Origin: Trichuris trichiura
Lineage: Eukaryota; Nematoda; Enoplea; Trichinellida; Trichuridae
Direction: 5' to 3'
Length of the DNA stretch: 64,000 bases
Assembly (NCBI GenBank): GCA_037903355.1
Contig: JBAJFE010000004.1
Coordinates: forward strand, 3,658,001-3,722,000
Position 1 is the stretch's first letter. Each line of letters opens with the position of its first letter. Positions 48,201 to 59,167 of the stretch are shown in pieces. The position numbers were made by a program, and so were the translations under genes. The notes under the pieces are model-generated. The model was given only the letters and a program-made list of their open reading frames with translations, was not told the DNA's origin and did not search any database.

Positions 48201-51200
48201 GAGCACTTGGTTGATAAAGGATTTAGGATAACCGTTTTTGTAGAAGCTTTTTCTAATGTAGTTAATTTCTGCTTGGAGATATTCGGGACTGCATAAATTG
48301 ATTGCTCTGTTAATCATTCCCGAGAGGATTCCGCGCATTACTGAGCGTGGATGGTGCGATGAGAAATTAAGATATTGGTCAGTGTATGTTGGTTTTCTGT
48401 AAACTCTGGTTTTTAGTCCTTGATTAGTGCGAATAATCAGTGTGTCAAGGAAGGAGAGGGTTCGGTTTGATTCTTTCTCCATTGTAAAAACGATTTGATT
48501 GGGGCATACGCTGTTAAGAAATTCTAGAAACTGTTCTTCCTTTCCATCTTTGATAATTACGAAGATGTCATCAACGTATCTTTTGAATAGTCGTGGGGAA
48601 ATAAATGATAAAGATAAAGGAGCGGAAATAAATGAAATATGTACGAATATTGTAACCCGCTCGAATTGTTGCTCGCTCAACTAAAATTGGATACACCCGC
48701 TCGAACTGCTGACAGACAAAGAGAAAAGAACTACAAGGTTCACTTTAAAACACTGGCCTTTAAACAGCTATACACCTTGTACGTTACTAGTGCACTTTAT
48801 TCATACGTCAATCCTTAGACCGCTGATGACGGGTCAAGTTCGGACCCGAAAGCTACGGACAATTTATTAATAAAAGTTTTTCAACGGGACATAGAAAATC
48901 CGTACAAAAAGAAGCCAAAAAATGAAATTATTTGGTCCCGTACGAAGACACTATATGTTTTCTCCAGTTGTAAGAATTCGCATGCAACTTCGTGCTTGCT
49001 TTTTTTACTACAACTCGCGAGCGATCGACTGATCTTCGAAATGTTGCGTAAGACTTAAATATGACTTTTTTTTAGAGTTTCAATCGATTAGAAATGGCTC
49101 AAAATTTTCTCGGTTTTAGCATCGCGCAACGAACCAAAGAAAATTGGCCCTCTTAAAGCATTTCTTAGCAAATGAGGAAGGGTAAGCTTAGTAAGGCGCG
49201 AAAACAATTTCGCTATTTTGCTTAGTTTCATTGTCGTTCTTGAAAACAACAAGCAGGTTCAGTTATGCATTTGAAATTTTTTTCTGAAAGTCTTCCGTCT
49301 GCTTTTAATTTCGTAAATTAGATTTTGACTTTTCGATTTATTTTTCACCAGAAAATGCGGTTTTTCTTATTCAAATTCGTCACATTGGCGTTTAAGTTGA
49401 AAAGTGACAGCGCAAGATCATTCGGCTAATAGTACGCAGGTTACAATATCAATTTCAGCGTTTAGGTATGCGCAAAAATATTCGAGCAACGTTTATTGAC
49501 ACAGGTGAGTAAGAAGGTTGAAAAAGTAATAGGTTTTTGTTGATTCTAGTTATCTCGTACAGTAGCATCTTCCGAAATGCTACCCAATGTCTGCTGTGCT
49601 AAATGATGTTTGCACAGCGTTGTAAACGTCGCGCACGATTTTACATGCGAACACCTCAAGCAGCTCGAGGATGTCGCATTTATTGTGTTATAACGCTTTA
49701 AGCACCCTTGCATTCAGCATTTTTTGCTTATAGGCTGTAACAAGCATGGCTATTGTATTAATTGCCTGAAAGTCTTTAATTTGAATATTTGAATTTGACG
49801 TAGCATATTCATAAAGTAGAATAGAACCGGAAGGCTGTCTAAGGCTTAAGAATCCCAGCCTGTGGTTTTCGCTTAAAAATTTTCAGTCAAATTTAAGCGT
49901 TTGGCGTTTACTTGTCTAAAAACGACAACTTTCATTTGATCGGAAGGATGGTTTCTCTAGCTTCGTGTATTGAGAGATGTTGTATTCAAATTTATGCATT
50001 ATGCGCCTACAAGCTAATTTACGGGATACGTAGAAAAAAATGTCTGCCAATGAACAAAAGTCATCTTTTTACGTGACTTTCTCAAGCCTTGCGTGTTTGA
50101 GTGAAAAATATGAAACAAACTGCTTTCAGGTAGTCGGGGAGCCGGAAGTCGACGTATCCGCTCCTTTTCCTTACCAAGCAAAGATCACCCTGTTCGCTTT
50201 GATGGCATGTTTCATCATATGCAATCCAGCGCAACTGCTTGGCAACAGCTGGAGCCGGCAGTTCACGCGGGCCTTCGACTTTTCCCGCTTTTTTTCGTCC
50301 ATAATTGGTCAGAAGAAAACTTTGCGGATGCTAAATGGCCACTTTAATGTAAAATGTTTTCAGGGAACAATGTTTACCGTATCCTCTTACTACTCGTGGT
50401 CAACCTGTTGGTGGTCATTTTTGTGATGACCAAATTATGTTGGAGAGTCTCGTCGCCCGAAAGCGCTAAGCACTTGTGGTCTTCATGTCTCGAGGCGAAA
50501 AAGTCTGCTGACGAATACCTGCGCGTAGTATGCATGGGTACGCTTCGTGTTCCGCATTTAAATTTTTATTACACTTTTAAGGGTGACGCCAAAGCGGCAC
50601 TTCAATGCTTAATCAATTGCGCGACGACTCTGCAAGCCATCAATGGTCGAAATAACTTATACGAGTTAATTAGAGCCCTTCTACTGCCGGCTGGTGGATG
50701 TCAAGTTGATTGTACGAGGGCTGCCTTTGCTGCTACAGTATACCATAGTATTTACAAGTTTGCATTATCCGGTGAGCTCCATTTTACGTTATCCAGGGCT
50801 ATAAGTAATTTTTTAAAAGGGATACAACTGAAAAAACAGACTTTCAGCCGTTGGCAGCTGTCACTGCTTTCCTTGAAATTTCTGCGCAAAGCTGCAGATT
50901 GTCTGGACAGCTCTGTGCAAGGAGAAATATTTGTATTAGCAGCATTCGAAAGCGGACGTCTTCCGTTGATTGGCAAACTTTGCGTGGTACAGCTTTTGAC
51001 GGCGTTTTTTGCATTTCATTGCGCTTGATGCGCGCGCTCCTAACTCTTAGGCATTCTTCATTCATAAAGCAAGACGAGCTTTCAACAAATGCAATAACTT
51101 TGACGAAGAATGTTGGCTCTACTCGCCTCTTGCCGAAGATTATGTAAAGCAACTAAAGCCAAGCTCGCTCGTCGATGATCTTACTCAATGGGCGTCTAGC

Positions 51201-52324
51201 CATTCTTACAATTGTGCGTAGCCGAAAAGAACTCATGAATGAACAGTCTGAACTATGCTCTGCGCTATTGTAGATAAGTTGATTGATTGGTTGAATGACA
51301 ACTTCAGGCGAACCGCACTCTTAAAAAGTTGCCAACTTCTGCTGGGCGAACAGTAAGAAATTTTACGCTGCTGTTCATCGCGTAAAATTCCATTTCGTCT
51401 ATTGCAGAAAGAACTCACCTTCTCAAGACTACCTTCAATTCGTCCTTTCCAATTCCGTACGAGTTGTTTATTCCAATTCGCCGACGGATGTCTAAAAATG
51501 CCATTTTTAGTCTGCAGCAAAAAATGGCGACTGGAAAGTTCAATTGGTCAAGTCGGCGGTGGAAGAATTACGCTTGAAAGATGGCTGGAAAAATACACCC
51601 TTAAAGGAAGCTGATTTGGCAAAGTACCGTTTGATCTATCGGTTTTGCCCTTTCGGACAACAGGATAATTTCAGTAGTTTGGAAAATATCTGCCTTCTCG
51701 CCTTGCGAGCCAAACTAGCCGCTTCAACGGGTGATATCTTCGAAACACGTTCCGTTATTTTGAATTGGTGTGAAAGATGTGCAGGTTCTGTTCATACGGT
51801 AATTCCGGACGACAAAACGGAGGTAACAAATAGCTTTCAAACACTTTTTTTTCAACCTTAAGTAGTTGTGGTAAGTAATATTGCCTTTTAAGGAGTTGTT
51901 CCAATGCTTGGCAGTTCAGTGGTGTATCGAAGCGTGCCTTTTGTTGATAAGAGCTGAACAACAAAAAGTATATCCGTGCGGAGCAACCAGCTTCGATTCC
52001 CTCCTTAAAAAGACCATCTCAAAACTCGTCAGAATCGAACGCTGCCAAGCAAGCAGACATCCCTTTTTGGCAGACAAAGTGACGAACACTTTGCTTGCCT
52101 GCCTGCTTTGCATAAATTCTAACTTTTAGCTGTCATGCCACGAAAAGCTCAAAGTTCTATTGGAGTCAGGCAATCCGGTTAAGGCAAAGTACACACTTGT
52201 GGGTTCGCATCCAAAAGAACGAATCGCAAACGACGGCTTGAGCTCCCATATGCAAATTAATCTACAGGAGCGGCTTTTCTTGGTCTTGAGTGAGGCCTTG
52301 GAATTTCCATGCATCAACATTTAG
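45211..52324 (+). CDS. sbp-1: Sterol regulatory element-binding protein (SREBP), multi-exon
   Basis: SREBPs are ER membrane proteins whose N-terminal bHLH-zipper part is released by proteolysis to switch on lipid genes. The bHLH reads [18 protein letters not shown] (45736-45790); the tyrosine in ERRYR is the family hallmark. An intron (45833-45907) separates helix 1 from the [17 protein letters not shown] helix 2 and leucine zipper. After a roughly 4-kb intron, an exon near 50130 encodes the first membrane segment ([12 protein letters not shown], then NPAQLLG), a luminal loop, and a second segment ([15 protein letters not shown]). The C-terminal regulatory domain follows through several exons to the stop at 52322-52324 (EALEFPCIN). 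Start ATG 45211 is provisional; a more upstream activation-domain exon may exist. Some linker exons in the big intron are unplaced. That intron contains a Penelope-like element. Confidence 0.88.
46909..47172. repeat. Direct repeat flanking the Penelope element, left copy
   Basis: This 264-bp segment (GTTTTCTCCAGCTGTAAG to TAGTTTCATT) recurs at 48957-49232 on the right side of the PLE, with scattered differences and a small length change. Confidence 0.88.
47284..47311 (-). ncRNA. Hammerhead ribozyme motif, intact core (PLE 3' end)
   Basis: The minus strand reads CTGATGA, a perfect stem II (CGGGTC/GACCCG with a 6-base loop), then GAAA and GCTCCGGAC, whose TCCGGA is self-complementary and could form the minimal stem III of paired PLE hammerheads. 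It lies on the same strand as the RT. Confidence 0.78.
47847..48680 (-). pseudogene. Penelope-like reverse transcriptase C-terminus plus GIY-YIG endonuclease, truncated
   Basis: The frame contains the RT catalytic motif [10 protein letters not shown], the following thumb-like region ([30 protein letters not shown]), a linker, and the GIY-YIG endonuclease start [20 protein letters not shown] with a downstream HRFNEH. RT followed by GIY-YIG is diagnostic of endonuclease-bearing Penelope elements. Only about 277 codons remain against roughly 800 in complete PLE proteins, and there is no ATG: the frame runs from flanking inverted-end sequence into the RT. It is a defective 5'-truncated copy. Confidence 0.9.
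48823..48851 (+). ncRNA. Hammerhead ribozyme motif, intact core, on the SREBP sense strand
   Basis: CTGATGA, stem II CGGGTC/GACCCG with a 7-base loop, then GAAA and GCTACGGAC. All core bases are present. It is within the SREBP intron in the direction of SREBP transcription. Confidence 0.78.
48957..49232. repeat. Direct repeat flanking the Penelope element, right copy
   Basis: This 276-bp partner of 46909-47172 contains an extra TTTCAATCGATTAG-type segment compared with the left copy. Confidence 0.88.
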
Positions 52325-52593
52325 CTTATTTATCAAAACTGCTATTGTTTTGCTTCGACCGTATTTGGTCTCAGCGCGTTGGGCTCTTTCTACGTTTTCG
52401 CAACTGCAAACGCAAAAAATTTGCGTGCAACTTGCAGAGCATTTCTACTTTCCTGAAAATTTTACTGCTCAATAGTCAGTTTAAAAATCATAATACCTGA
52501 GGGCATTTATACAGTACGCCTGTCGGAAAGGAGAACATTCAAAATTTTGAAATGATGAACTTACAAGGACATAACTCGTCCTTAAAGGTCGGC

Positions 52594-53037
52594 TCATTTG
52601 CTGTCCAGCTCATTTTTCTTCATTAAAGCTTTCATTCGTTCCAGTCTCTTTTCCATATTATAATCTAGGCGACTTTTGCGCGACAAACGAAAGTTGTAGC
52701 TCTTCTTTCGTTTAACAGCGGGCTTTGGAGCGCTGACATCATCTCTGTACGGATACACGTAGCGTACGTAACGTCCAGACACTGTGTATCGATTAAACTT
52801 TTCGAAGGTTCCCTTCGAGGAAATTACCGTAGCGTCTTTCAAAGTAGCGTTCCAATGACAATCAATTTCTTCAAGAATGCCATGCGCGGTGCAGTTGTTC
52901 GTCAGCTCAACGAAACATCTTTTGTTGTTCAGCGACGTCAGCAAATCGAAAAATTCAAACTTGTTCTTGTCCTTACTTTTCCTGCTGCTCCATTGGACAG
53001 CTTGCGGTGGCCACGGAAGCTGAGTCTTTTCAGCCAT
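52594..53037 (-). CDS. LSM10: LSm10-like Sm-domain protein, 147 aa
   Basis: LSm10 replaces an Sm protein in the U7 snRNP ring, which processes replication-dependent histone pre-mRNA 3' ends. The frame from ATG 53037 has an N-terminal tail, then an Sm fold at about residues 30-100: Sm1-like FVELTNNCTAHGILEEID and Sm2-like RYTVSGRYVRYV. The VSGRYVRYVYPYRDD ending resembles the VTGRNVRYVHIPDDV block I recall for LSm10 better than SmD1 (RGNNIRY) or SmD3 (RGCKIRF). A Lys/Arg-rich tail follows. No intron is needed. It is convergent with the SREBP gene, 270 bp beyond its stop. Alternative: another diverged Sm/LSm protein. The Sm domain is firm; the LSm10 label is moderate. Confidence 0.68.
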   Translation of the reverse strand: MAEKTQLPWPPQAVQWSSRKSKDKNKFEFFDLLTSLNNKRCFVELTNNCTAHGILEEIDCHWNATLKDATVISSKGTFEKFNRYTVSGRYVRYVYPYRDDVSAPKPAVKRKKSYNFRLSRKSRLDYNMEKRLERMKALMKKNELDSK

Positions 53038-53939
53038 CCGTTTAGAACATACAAAAATCGAACTCTCCTAAAAGAAGTACGATGCAACTGCGCAAAACTT
53101 ATTGACAGGCAACGATCGACTTTGGCTGTTAACGAAACAACCTAAAAAGCGTTGATTTTCTTGCTGAACGACATTCAAAAATAAGATTTATTCGGAAAAC
53201 CGAAAATCTTTACGTATCAGCCGCTGATCAACCGAATTGGGGTACTGTAGAACGCAGGTACTATAAATGACGATAACATGATAATAACTAAAAAGCGTTT
53301 TCGAAAATTCAAATTTTAACAGAACGCATAGATTAGCTGGTAGATAGCTTTCGGAATTATTTTACGCGTTATTCACAATACTTTAAACTTTTTCCAACAA
53401 GCCGAAAGGCTACAGTCAGTTTTTCTGGGAATTAAAATGATAATTAAGTACAAAGTTACTTTCTGTTTATCGTTTTTGATGAGTATTAACGTGCTTACCG
53501 TCAAAACGTCTTCAGTTTGCGTTCGTTGCTTCGTACTGTGTTTAGTAGAGCCAAACAATTGGACGAGGACGGCTGCAGGCACAGTTTCAACCTTTTTCTG
53601 TGCTTATAAAAAATCGTACATGCGAATACTTTGTACTGTATCACTTTTCTATTGTTGTTGAAGAAAAGCGAGATTTTGCCGCGGTTTGACAGAATTGTGC
53701 CTGTAAACGTATCTCTGTAAGTCACCCGCGGCTTAATGCGTACCAATTTTTGATTGCGCTTTCGATCCGTTATCTTAAACAACTGATTTTGCGAAGTTGA
53801 ACGTTCGTTACCCTTCGCTGCTTTGGGGCCATTGTTTTTCAAATTTTTGATCGCAGTTTTCCTCACATTTTGATCTCGAAGTCCGCGTTGCGTTTTTGCA
53901 CTCTTTGCAGGCGCGTTTGTCTTTCAGAGCTGTTTCAAG
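53038..53939. other. Intergenic between LSm10-like gene and endonuclease IV gene
   Basis: A minus-strand open frame (about 53501-53926) has basic residues but no ATG and no recognised domain. Probably the shared divergent promoter region of the two genes. Confidence 0.4.
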
Positions 53940-56900
53940 ATGATTCGCCGCAGACGTACGGCAGCGTCGCCCGAAATGATCGCAAAGGTAAAGAAGGGCA
54001 AAAAGGAGGCGTCTAAAAATTCCGATGGTAAATTTCTTTAAAACACCCGTTCTTTTGTCTGCTTACGCGAGTTTAGACTTGGAAATTGTTTGGTGCAGAA
54101 CGGATCAGTACGAAGTTGGAAAAGACAAAACGATTAATAGCAGCGAACATAACGGAGCTAAAGGTGAGCGGACAACTTTGGTTAGTGGTTAAAATTAGCA
54201 ATGTCCATCGCCGCGTAAGTATCACTGTAAAATGGCGTTTATTCTAGTGGAACCTATTCTGATCAAAAGGGTCGGCCAAAATTTAAGAACCGAATCAGCT
54301 AGCCGACCAATACTACAAATAGAAAGAAAGGAAATGACCACCGACCGAGGTAGTCCTCATTCTAACAAAAGCAAGGTTGCACTGGTGCTGTGAATTAGTC
54401 TGTATCATTAATGGGCGAGTTTGCACCTTGCTTACAACTAATCCGCTCCTTAATGAAAAGCATGAAATGATAAAACTTTTCACCTTGCTCGGTTGTGCCT
54501 ATTTCCTTACTTGCATGGTCAGTTAAACACTTGCTTGAGTCAACGCTTCCTTAGGCTTTGCTTCCTTTTCCGCTTTGAGCGCTGTCGCTTACAATACTTG
54601 TTTATCCACTTATTGAGCTTTTCTTATTATTGTATTACGTTAGATGCATCGGCGGTTGCCAAGAAATCCAAGCAAATAAGCAAGACCATTCGCGGAACCG
54701 CTAAAGCCAAGAGTAAACGACATCGAAAAGACTTCGCCGACGGTTAGCGCTCTTTTTGAAAAGTTTATTTTTGCTAGGATAATTTTTTGAATAAATTATT
54801 CGGTGGTAGAGCAGTATGCACCCATTTTTCTTTCCAGAAATTATCACGGAAGTAATCGAGGCAGTGCACGCGAACAAAAGTGTCCCCTCGAACTCTCATG
54901 CTTCTATGGGCGTCGCTACATTTGAAGCTTCCGCTAACGAAGGTGTCCCTTCAATCAGTGGGTCTTCTCCTGCTTATGTTTTGTTTTTTTTGCAGACCAC
55001 GTCGCTGCCGTTGCCCAAAAAGAGAACAACGACGCTGCGGTCGATGAAGTTGAAACTGCAAAAGTTGTAGACGAGATAAGAGCACCGTCGCCTGAAATGG
55101 TCAACGAAGTGCCAGTCGCCGAAGGTTCCTTAGAAACAAATAAAAGTACGTTCTTTTCCGCTCACCTTAAGCATACGCGCGTGCGGAGTCGACGAAGGTT
55201 GCATTAAAGCGTTTGTAAAAAGTACAGTAAGTTTTTTTGAAATTACAAAACACTTTTCTTAAGCTACTTAAGCCATAAAAGTCGAAAAATATAATTTCGC
55301 GATCTTTTTGAACGACGGTGTACGGTATTATTTATGATAGTTCGGTACAATTTAAATAATCTCAACTGAGTGGTTATCTTATGCCTTTTTGATTGGTCGG
55401 GACGCTTGTTTCCCTCTGCTTCTCTTGCAAATAGTATATTCCAACTTCGGGGGATCATCTAACATACGCTTCATGGTTTCAATGATCTATTCCGTGAATT
55501 TATTGATCCAGGAAAGCCCAGAGCACGTCCTAGCCTTATTTGGATGGCTGTACATAAGACTTCTTAATTTCAGCCTAAGCGTCAAGTTTTTGGGAAGGAA
55601 CAAAGCCAAGCAGACGAAATTGAAGCGTCGCGGCTTTGCAGCGCTCCCTAATTTGCATATTTTCAAATTTTAAATCTTGCGGTGATTTTTTGAGCTCCGC
55701 GTCCCATTTTTAAAAGTAGCAACAAAACCGCTCTCTCCGCCAAACGGAGTAGTCTTGCAATCGGCGCTGCCCAAGTTTGAAACTAACTGTTCGGGAAGGC
55801 GCCTTCTGCTCCATCTCGTCAACAAACGTATGTCTCAGCGGAAGCGCTGAGCGAAGCAGGCTTTAGTTTTCGAATATGTTAATGCTATTTTTTCTTCTTA
55901 TCTTGTTACTAATTTTTGTCGAGGCGATAAACTTTTAATTCTAAAAGTTATACACGCCACTTTTGGAGGCCGCTTTGTACAAACGCGCGAACTCAAGAAA
56001 CATTTATCCGTTATACCTGCGAATCAGATACTGTAAGTTTGAATTTAAATTTTAAAGTTGCGTTACGATCCTCCCGCTCTCCTGTTATTGCTTTAAAGTA
56101 CGTTGAGTATGTTCAGGCTGTGGTAAGGTTGACAAGTCGTTCTTTGTTCGAGAATTGCCACAATCGCAGTTGTAGTGCGTATCGGCGTAATGTTTTTCAT
56201 ACAATCACGTTTGTTTCATTTTTCTGGTACAGTATTGAAGTTGATTAACTTGGCCGTCGATCCCGGATTCATCGAATACAAAATGACAGAGCCGTGGCTC
56301 AAGTTGGCTTCCAAGGCTGTCTCCGAAAAAGCTTTGCTACGAATGCACGGCAGTAAGAAGCTGGTTGGCGGTCATATGACCTCAAAAGGTCTGCTTAAAG
56401 ATATAAGTCAACTTTTGTCGATCCAGTTGGATCATTTTTTAGGAGGTTTGAACAAAGTGCCAGAACGTGCCGCCGCAACGGGATGTCGAGCATTTGGCGT
56501 CTTTCTTCGCAGCAACTTTACCTGGAAATTGTCGACTCTTGACGAAAAGGTGGCACGAGGCTTTCGCGACGGTTGCCAGCAATACGGATACAAAAGCGGG
56601 CAGATACTGCCGCATGGTTCCTACTTGCTTAATCCGGGTTCCACCAATCCTGACGTGTACGACAAAACGAAAACGACGTTGTTGTACGAGCTGAAATTAT
56701 GCGAACGTCTTGGCCTTAACTTGTACGTGTTTCATCCAGGTGCGCAGTCGAGTACAGTCTTCCCGTTCAGTCGTAAATAACCGCTTGCCTCTTAGGGTCG
56801 ACGTGCGGGTTGATCACTACCGAAGAATGTTGCAAGCGAATTGCCGGCGTTCTCAATATGGTCATCAAGCAAACAAGCAGCGTCACAATTTGTAACGAGT

Positions 56901-57471
56901 CGAACTTTTTTCAAAGTCTCAACTTGTAGCCGTTTGTTCGAAAATTTCAGTACTGGAAAACATGGCTGGTCAGGGCAATACGGTCGGAAGAACCTTCGAA
57001 GAATTGAAACTAATCATTGACGACATCGAGGACAAGTCGAGAATTGGCGTATGCTTGGACACGTGCCATATTTTCGATTCGGGTAACAAGCAGGCAAGAA
57101 AGCAGCTCGCCAATGAGATCGTTTTCTTATTTTCAGGCTACAACATTAAAGATCCGAAGGAGTACACGAAAGTAATGGAAAAGTTTGATTCCATAATCGG
57201 TTTTAGCTTCTTGAAAGCGGTTCACTTGAACGACTCGAAAGGTCACTTCCCGCTGCTATTTTAATGCAGCGCCGCAACGGTTTCTTATTTTTTTTAAGGC
57301 AAATGTGGCTGTCACAAAGATCGTCACGAAGTTATTGGTAGCGGCACTATGGGCACGGAGGTATTCAAGACGTTAATGCACGATGCTCGCTTTGATTCCA
57401 TACCTATGATACTGGAGACACCGGCAACCAGCTACGAAAAAGAGATCGAACTTCTGTATGAAATGTTGTAA
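53940..57471 (+). CDS. apn-1: Endonuclease IV (AP endonuclease, APN1 type) with basic N-terminal extension, multi-exon
   Basis: Endonuclease IV cuts DNA at abasic sites in base-excision repair using three metal ions. The TIM-barrel exons begin about 56230; GGHMTSKGGLNK is formed across the 54-bp intron 56389-56442. Zinc ligands are all visible: the H in GGHM, ILPHGSY, the E in LENMAGQGN, DTCH, HLNDSK, DRHE and the final LETP. Stop TAA at 57469-57471. Upstream, exons starting at ATG 53940 (MIRRRRTAASPEMIAKVKKG) and near 54120, 54645, 54837 and 54999 mostly join in phase 1 and encode a Lys/Arg- then Glu-rich tail, likely a nuclear localisation extension as in other animals with an extended APN1. 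Linking exons between 55145 and 56230 are not placed, so the tail could belong to a separate gene; the barrel assignment is very firm. Confidence 0.85.
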
Positions 57472-59167
57472 GAGAATCCCTTTTTGTTGATCCCTAATCC
57501 TCAATGTTATAATAATGCGTACTTTTATAAAGCGCTTTCAAATACTTAAAACTATTGTGTTCGCTATGAACATAGCTGTAATAGATTGTCGCTTGTGTAC
57601 AGTACCAGAAGTATAATAAACAACTTTTATTGTTAATGAATTTGAGTATTTCTCATTCCGTGTAAATAAACTTTCTATGCTTGCTTCGTAAGGTCTTGAA
57701 AACTTTCTATTTTTTGTTATTTTGCTATTTCTAATGAAGTCAATGTAGACAACTGTTTGACGCGAGCCATTTTGACGCTGAACGGTTAGACAACTAACGA
57801 AGACTGAAGACCTGCCGATTGTCGTTGGTTATATAGCGTTAGCCCGCCGATCCGACCGCGACTACCTTGCCTTATCAAGCTCTGAATAAAGGTTGAGGCC
57901 ATCAAGTTGGAATCAGCGGAGTAACGCTGTACAACCAACGACTGTCCGCGAAGTTCTCTGCGTCAAAAAGGCATCGCGGCGAAATGGCGGTGGCGGATAG
58001 ACAGCGACAGTTATGCCAGTAATATGCCTGGCTTTGCAGGTTTTCACTGGGCGTTTTAAAATTTTGAAATTGTGATATTTGATTTTCAAGTAACCACTAC
58101 AGTACGACATCATTAAGCTTCGAACGGCAGTGCAGCGAAGTAAGGGAGAAATTACCGAGTATTTCTTCCCTTGCGAACTGTATCGCAGAAGCGTAGCTTA
58201 ACAATAGTACATTCTGAACTATTTAACTACGGAAAGTTGGAAATCAGAAAAAAACAGCAAATAGTTTCGCACGTACTTACTAGCAGTGTGCAATATGTAT
58301 GCACTCTAGAATCAGTCTGCACGCGGAGGTAGATGGAACGCTGGACACTGTTTACCACTTTCGCCGTCTGCAGTTTGTAGTGAGATGTCGAACGTGTACC
58401 CATTGAGTACGGCGATTCCGCTCCATGCCGAAGTAAAACTTGAATAGTAGCAGTCTACTCATGTATTTACGTAGAGATGTAGCACTTTGTAATGCAGTAG
58501 TTCCTCGTCATCAGAACTATACTTACCAAACGCCCTTTCGGATAACGAGAAATTCAAATAATGGTAAGCTTATTGGCCTGCAGGTACCATTCCTACTGTA
58601 ACACGTATTTGAATTTTTGAATATTAGCGACTTCGTAACAGGTTAGCATGTTTTCTCTATCGGTCCTGCTGAAAAAGCGGTCTGCAATCTTAGAAAGTCA
58701 ATAGAGCAAACGTACGAAGCGGAAGTTGTTTGTAGACCCGATTTGAAAAAGTAGGGCTGCAGTGACCAAACGCTCGATGGCATTCCAGTCACGACACCAC
58801 AACAGTAAGTATGCATGGGCTTTTTTACGGTGAAACATTTAAATGAATAAGCAGCGCACTGATCATGCGCCGGTTTTCAATGTTTTTGTTTCATAACATC
58901 TCCGTACGCGTTACGAGTACTTAAAGGCCAATGCAAATAGTTTTATCTTTAAATAAAAATAGCGGCTTATTTTTCCTACTGTTTCCTTTAGTTTTGCGGC
59001 GCTTTTTGAATTACTGTAGCCGTTAAAGAGAATGCAAGTATTATGAGCAATTTAACTTCGGATTTGCACAACCGAAAAGTGTTGCATTCGGCTTAAAGTG
59101 GCGTGGAATACGGTGCGTAATGGGTAAAAGTAAGAATAAGACTAATGAACAACTGCAAACGGGAAAG
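57472..59167. other. 1.7-kb intergenic region
   Basis: A short dispersed repeat (TTGATTTTCAAGTAACC, near 58080) recurs at about 59835 in a PAN3 intron. I see no gene. Confidence 0.5.

Larger units (their letters stand above)
47173..48956 (-). mobile_element. Penelope-like retroelement, 5'-truncated, with inverted hammerhead-bearing ends
   Basis: The element lies in the large SREBP intron, antisense to that gene. Its ends are inverted repeats (about 47173-47640 and 48605-48956) that share GAAGACACTATA-type and GTACGGGAC motifs, and each carries a hammerhead ribozyme facing outward. The centre encodes the C-terminal part of a PLE reverse transcriptase with a GIY-YIG endonuclease. Direct repeats of about 270 bp flank it. 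The upstream RT fingers and most of the palm are missing, so the copy cannot move by itself. Confidence 0.85.

Noticed and set aside
53501..53926. Minus-strand basic open frame between LSm10-like and apn-1
   Set aside because: It has no ATG, follows a TGA, and matches no family I know; not enough support for a gene.
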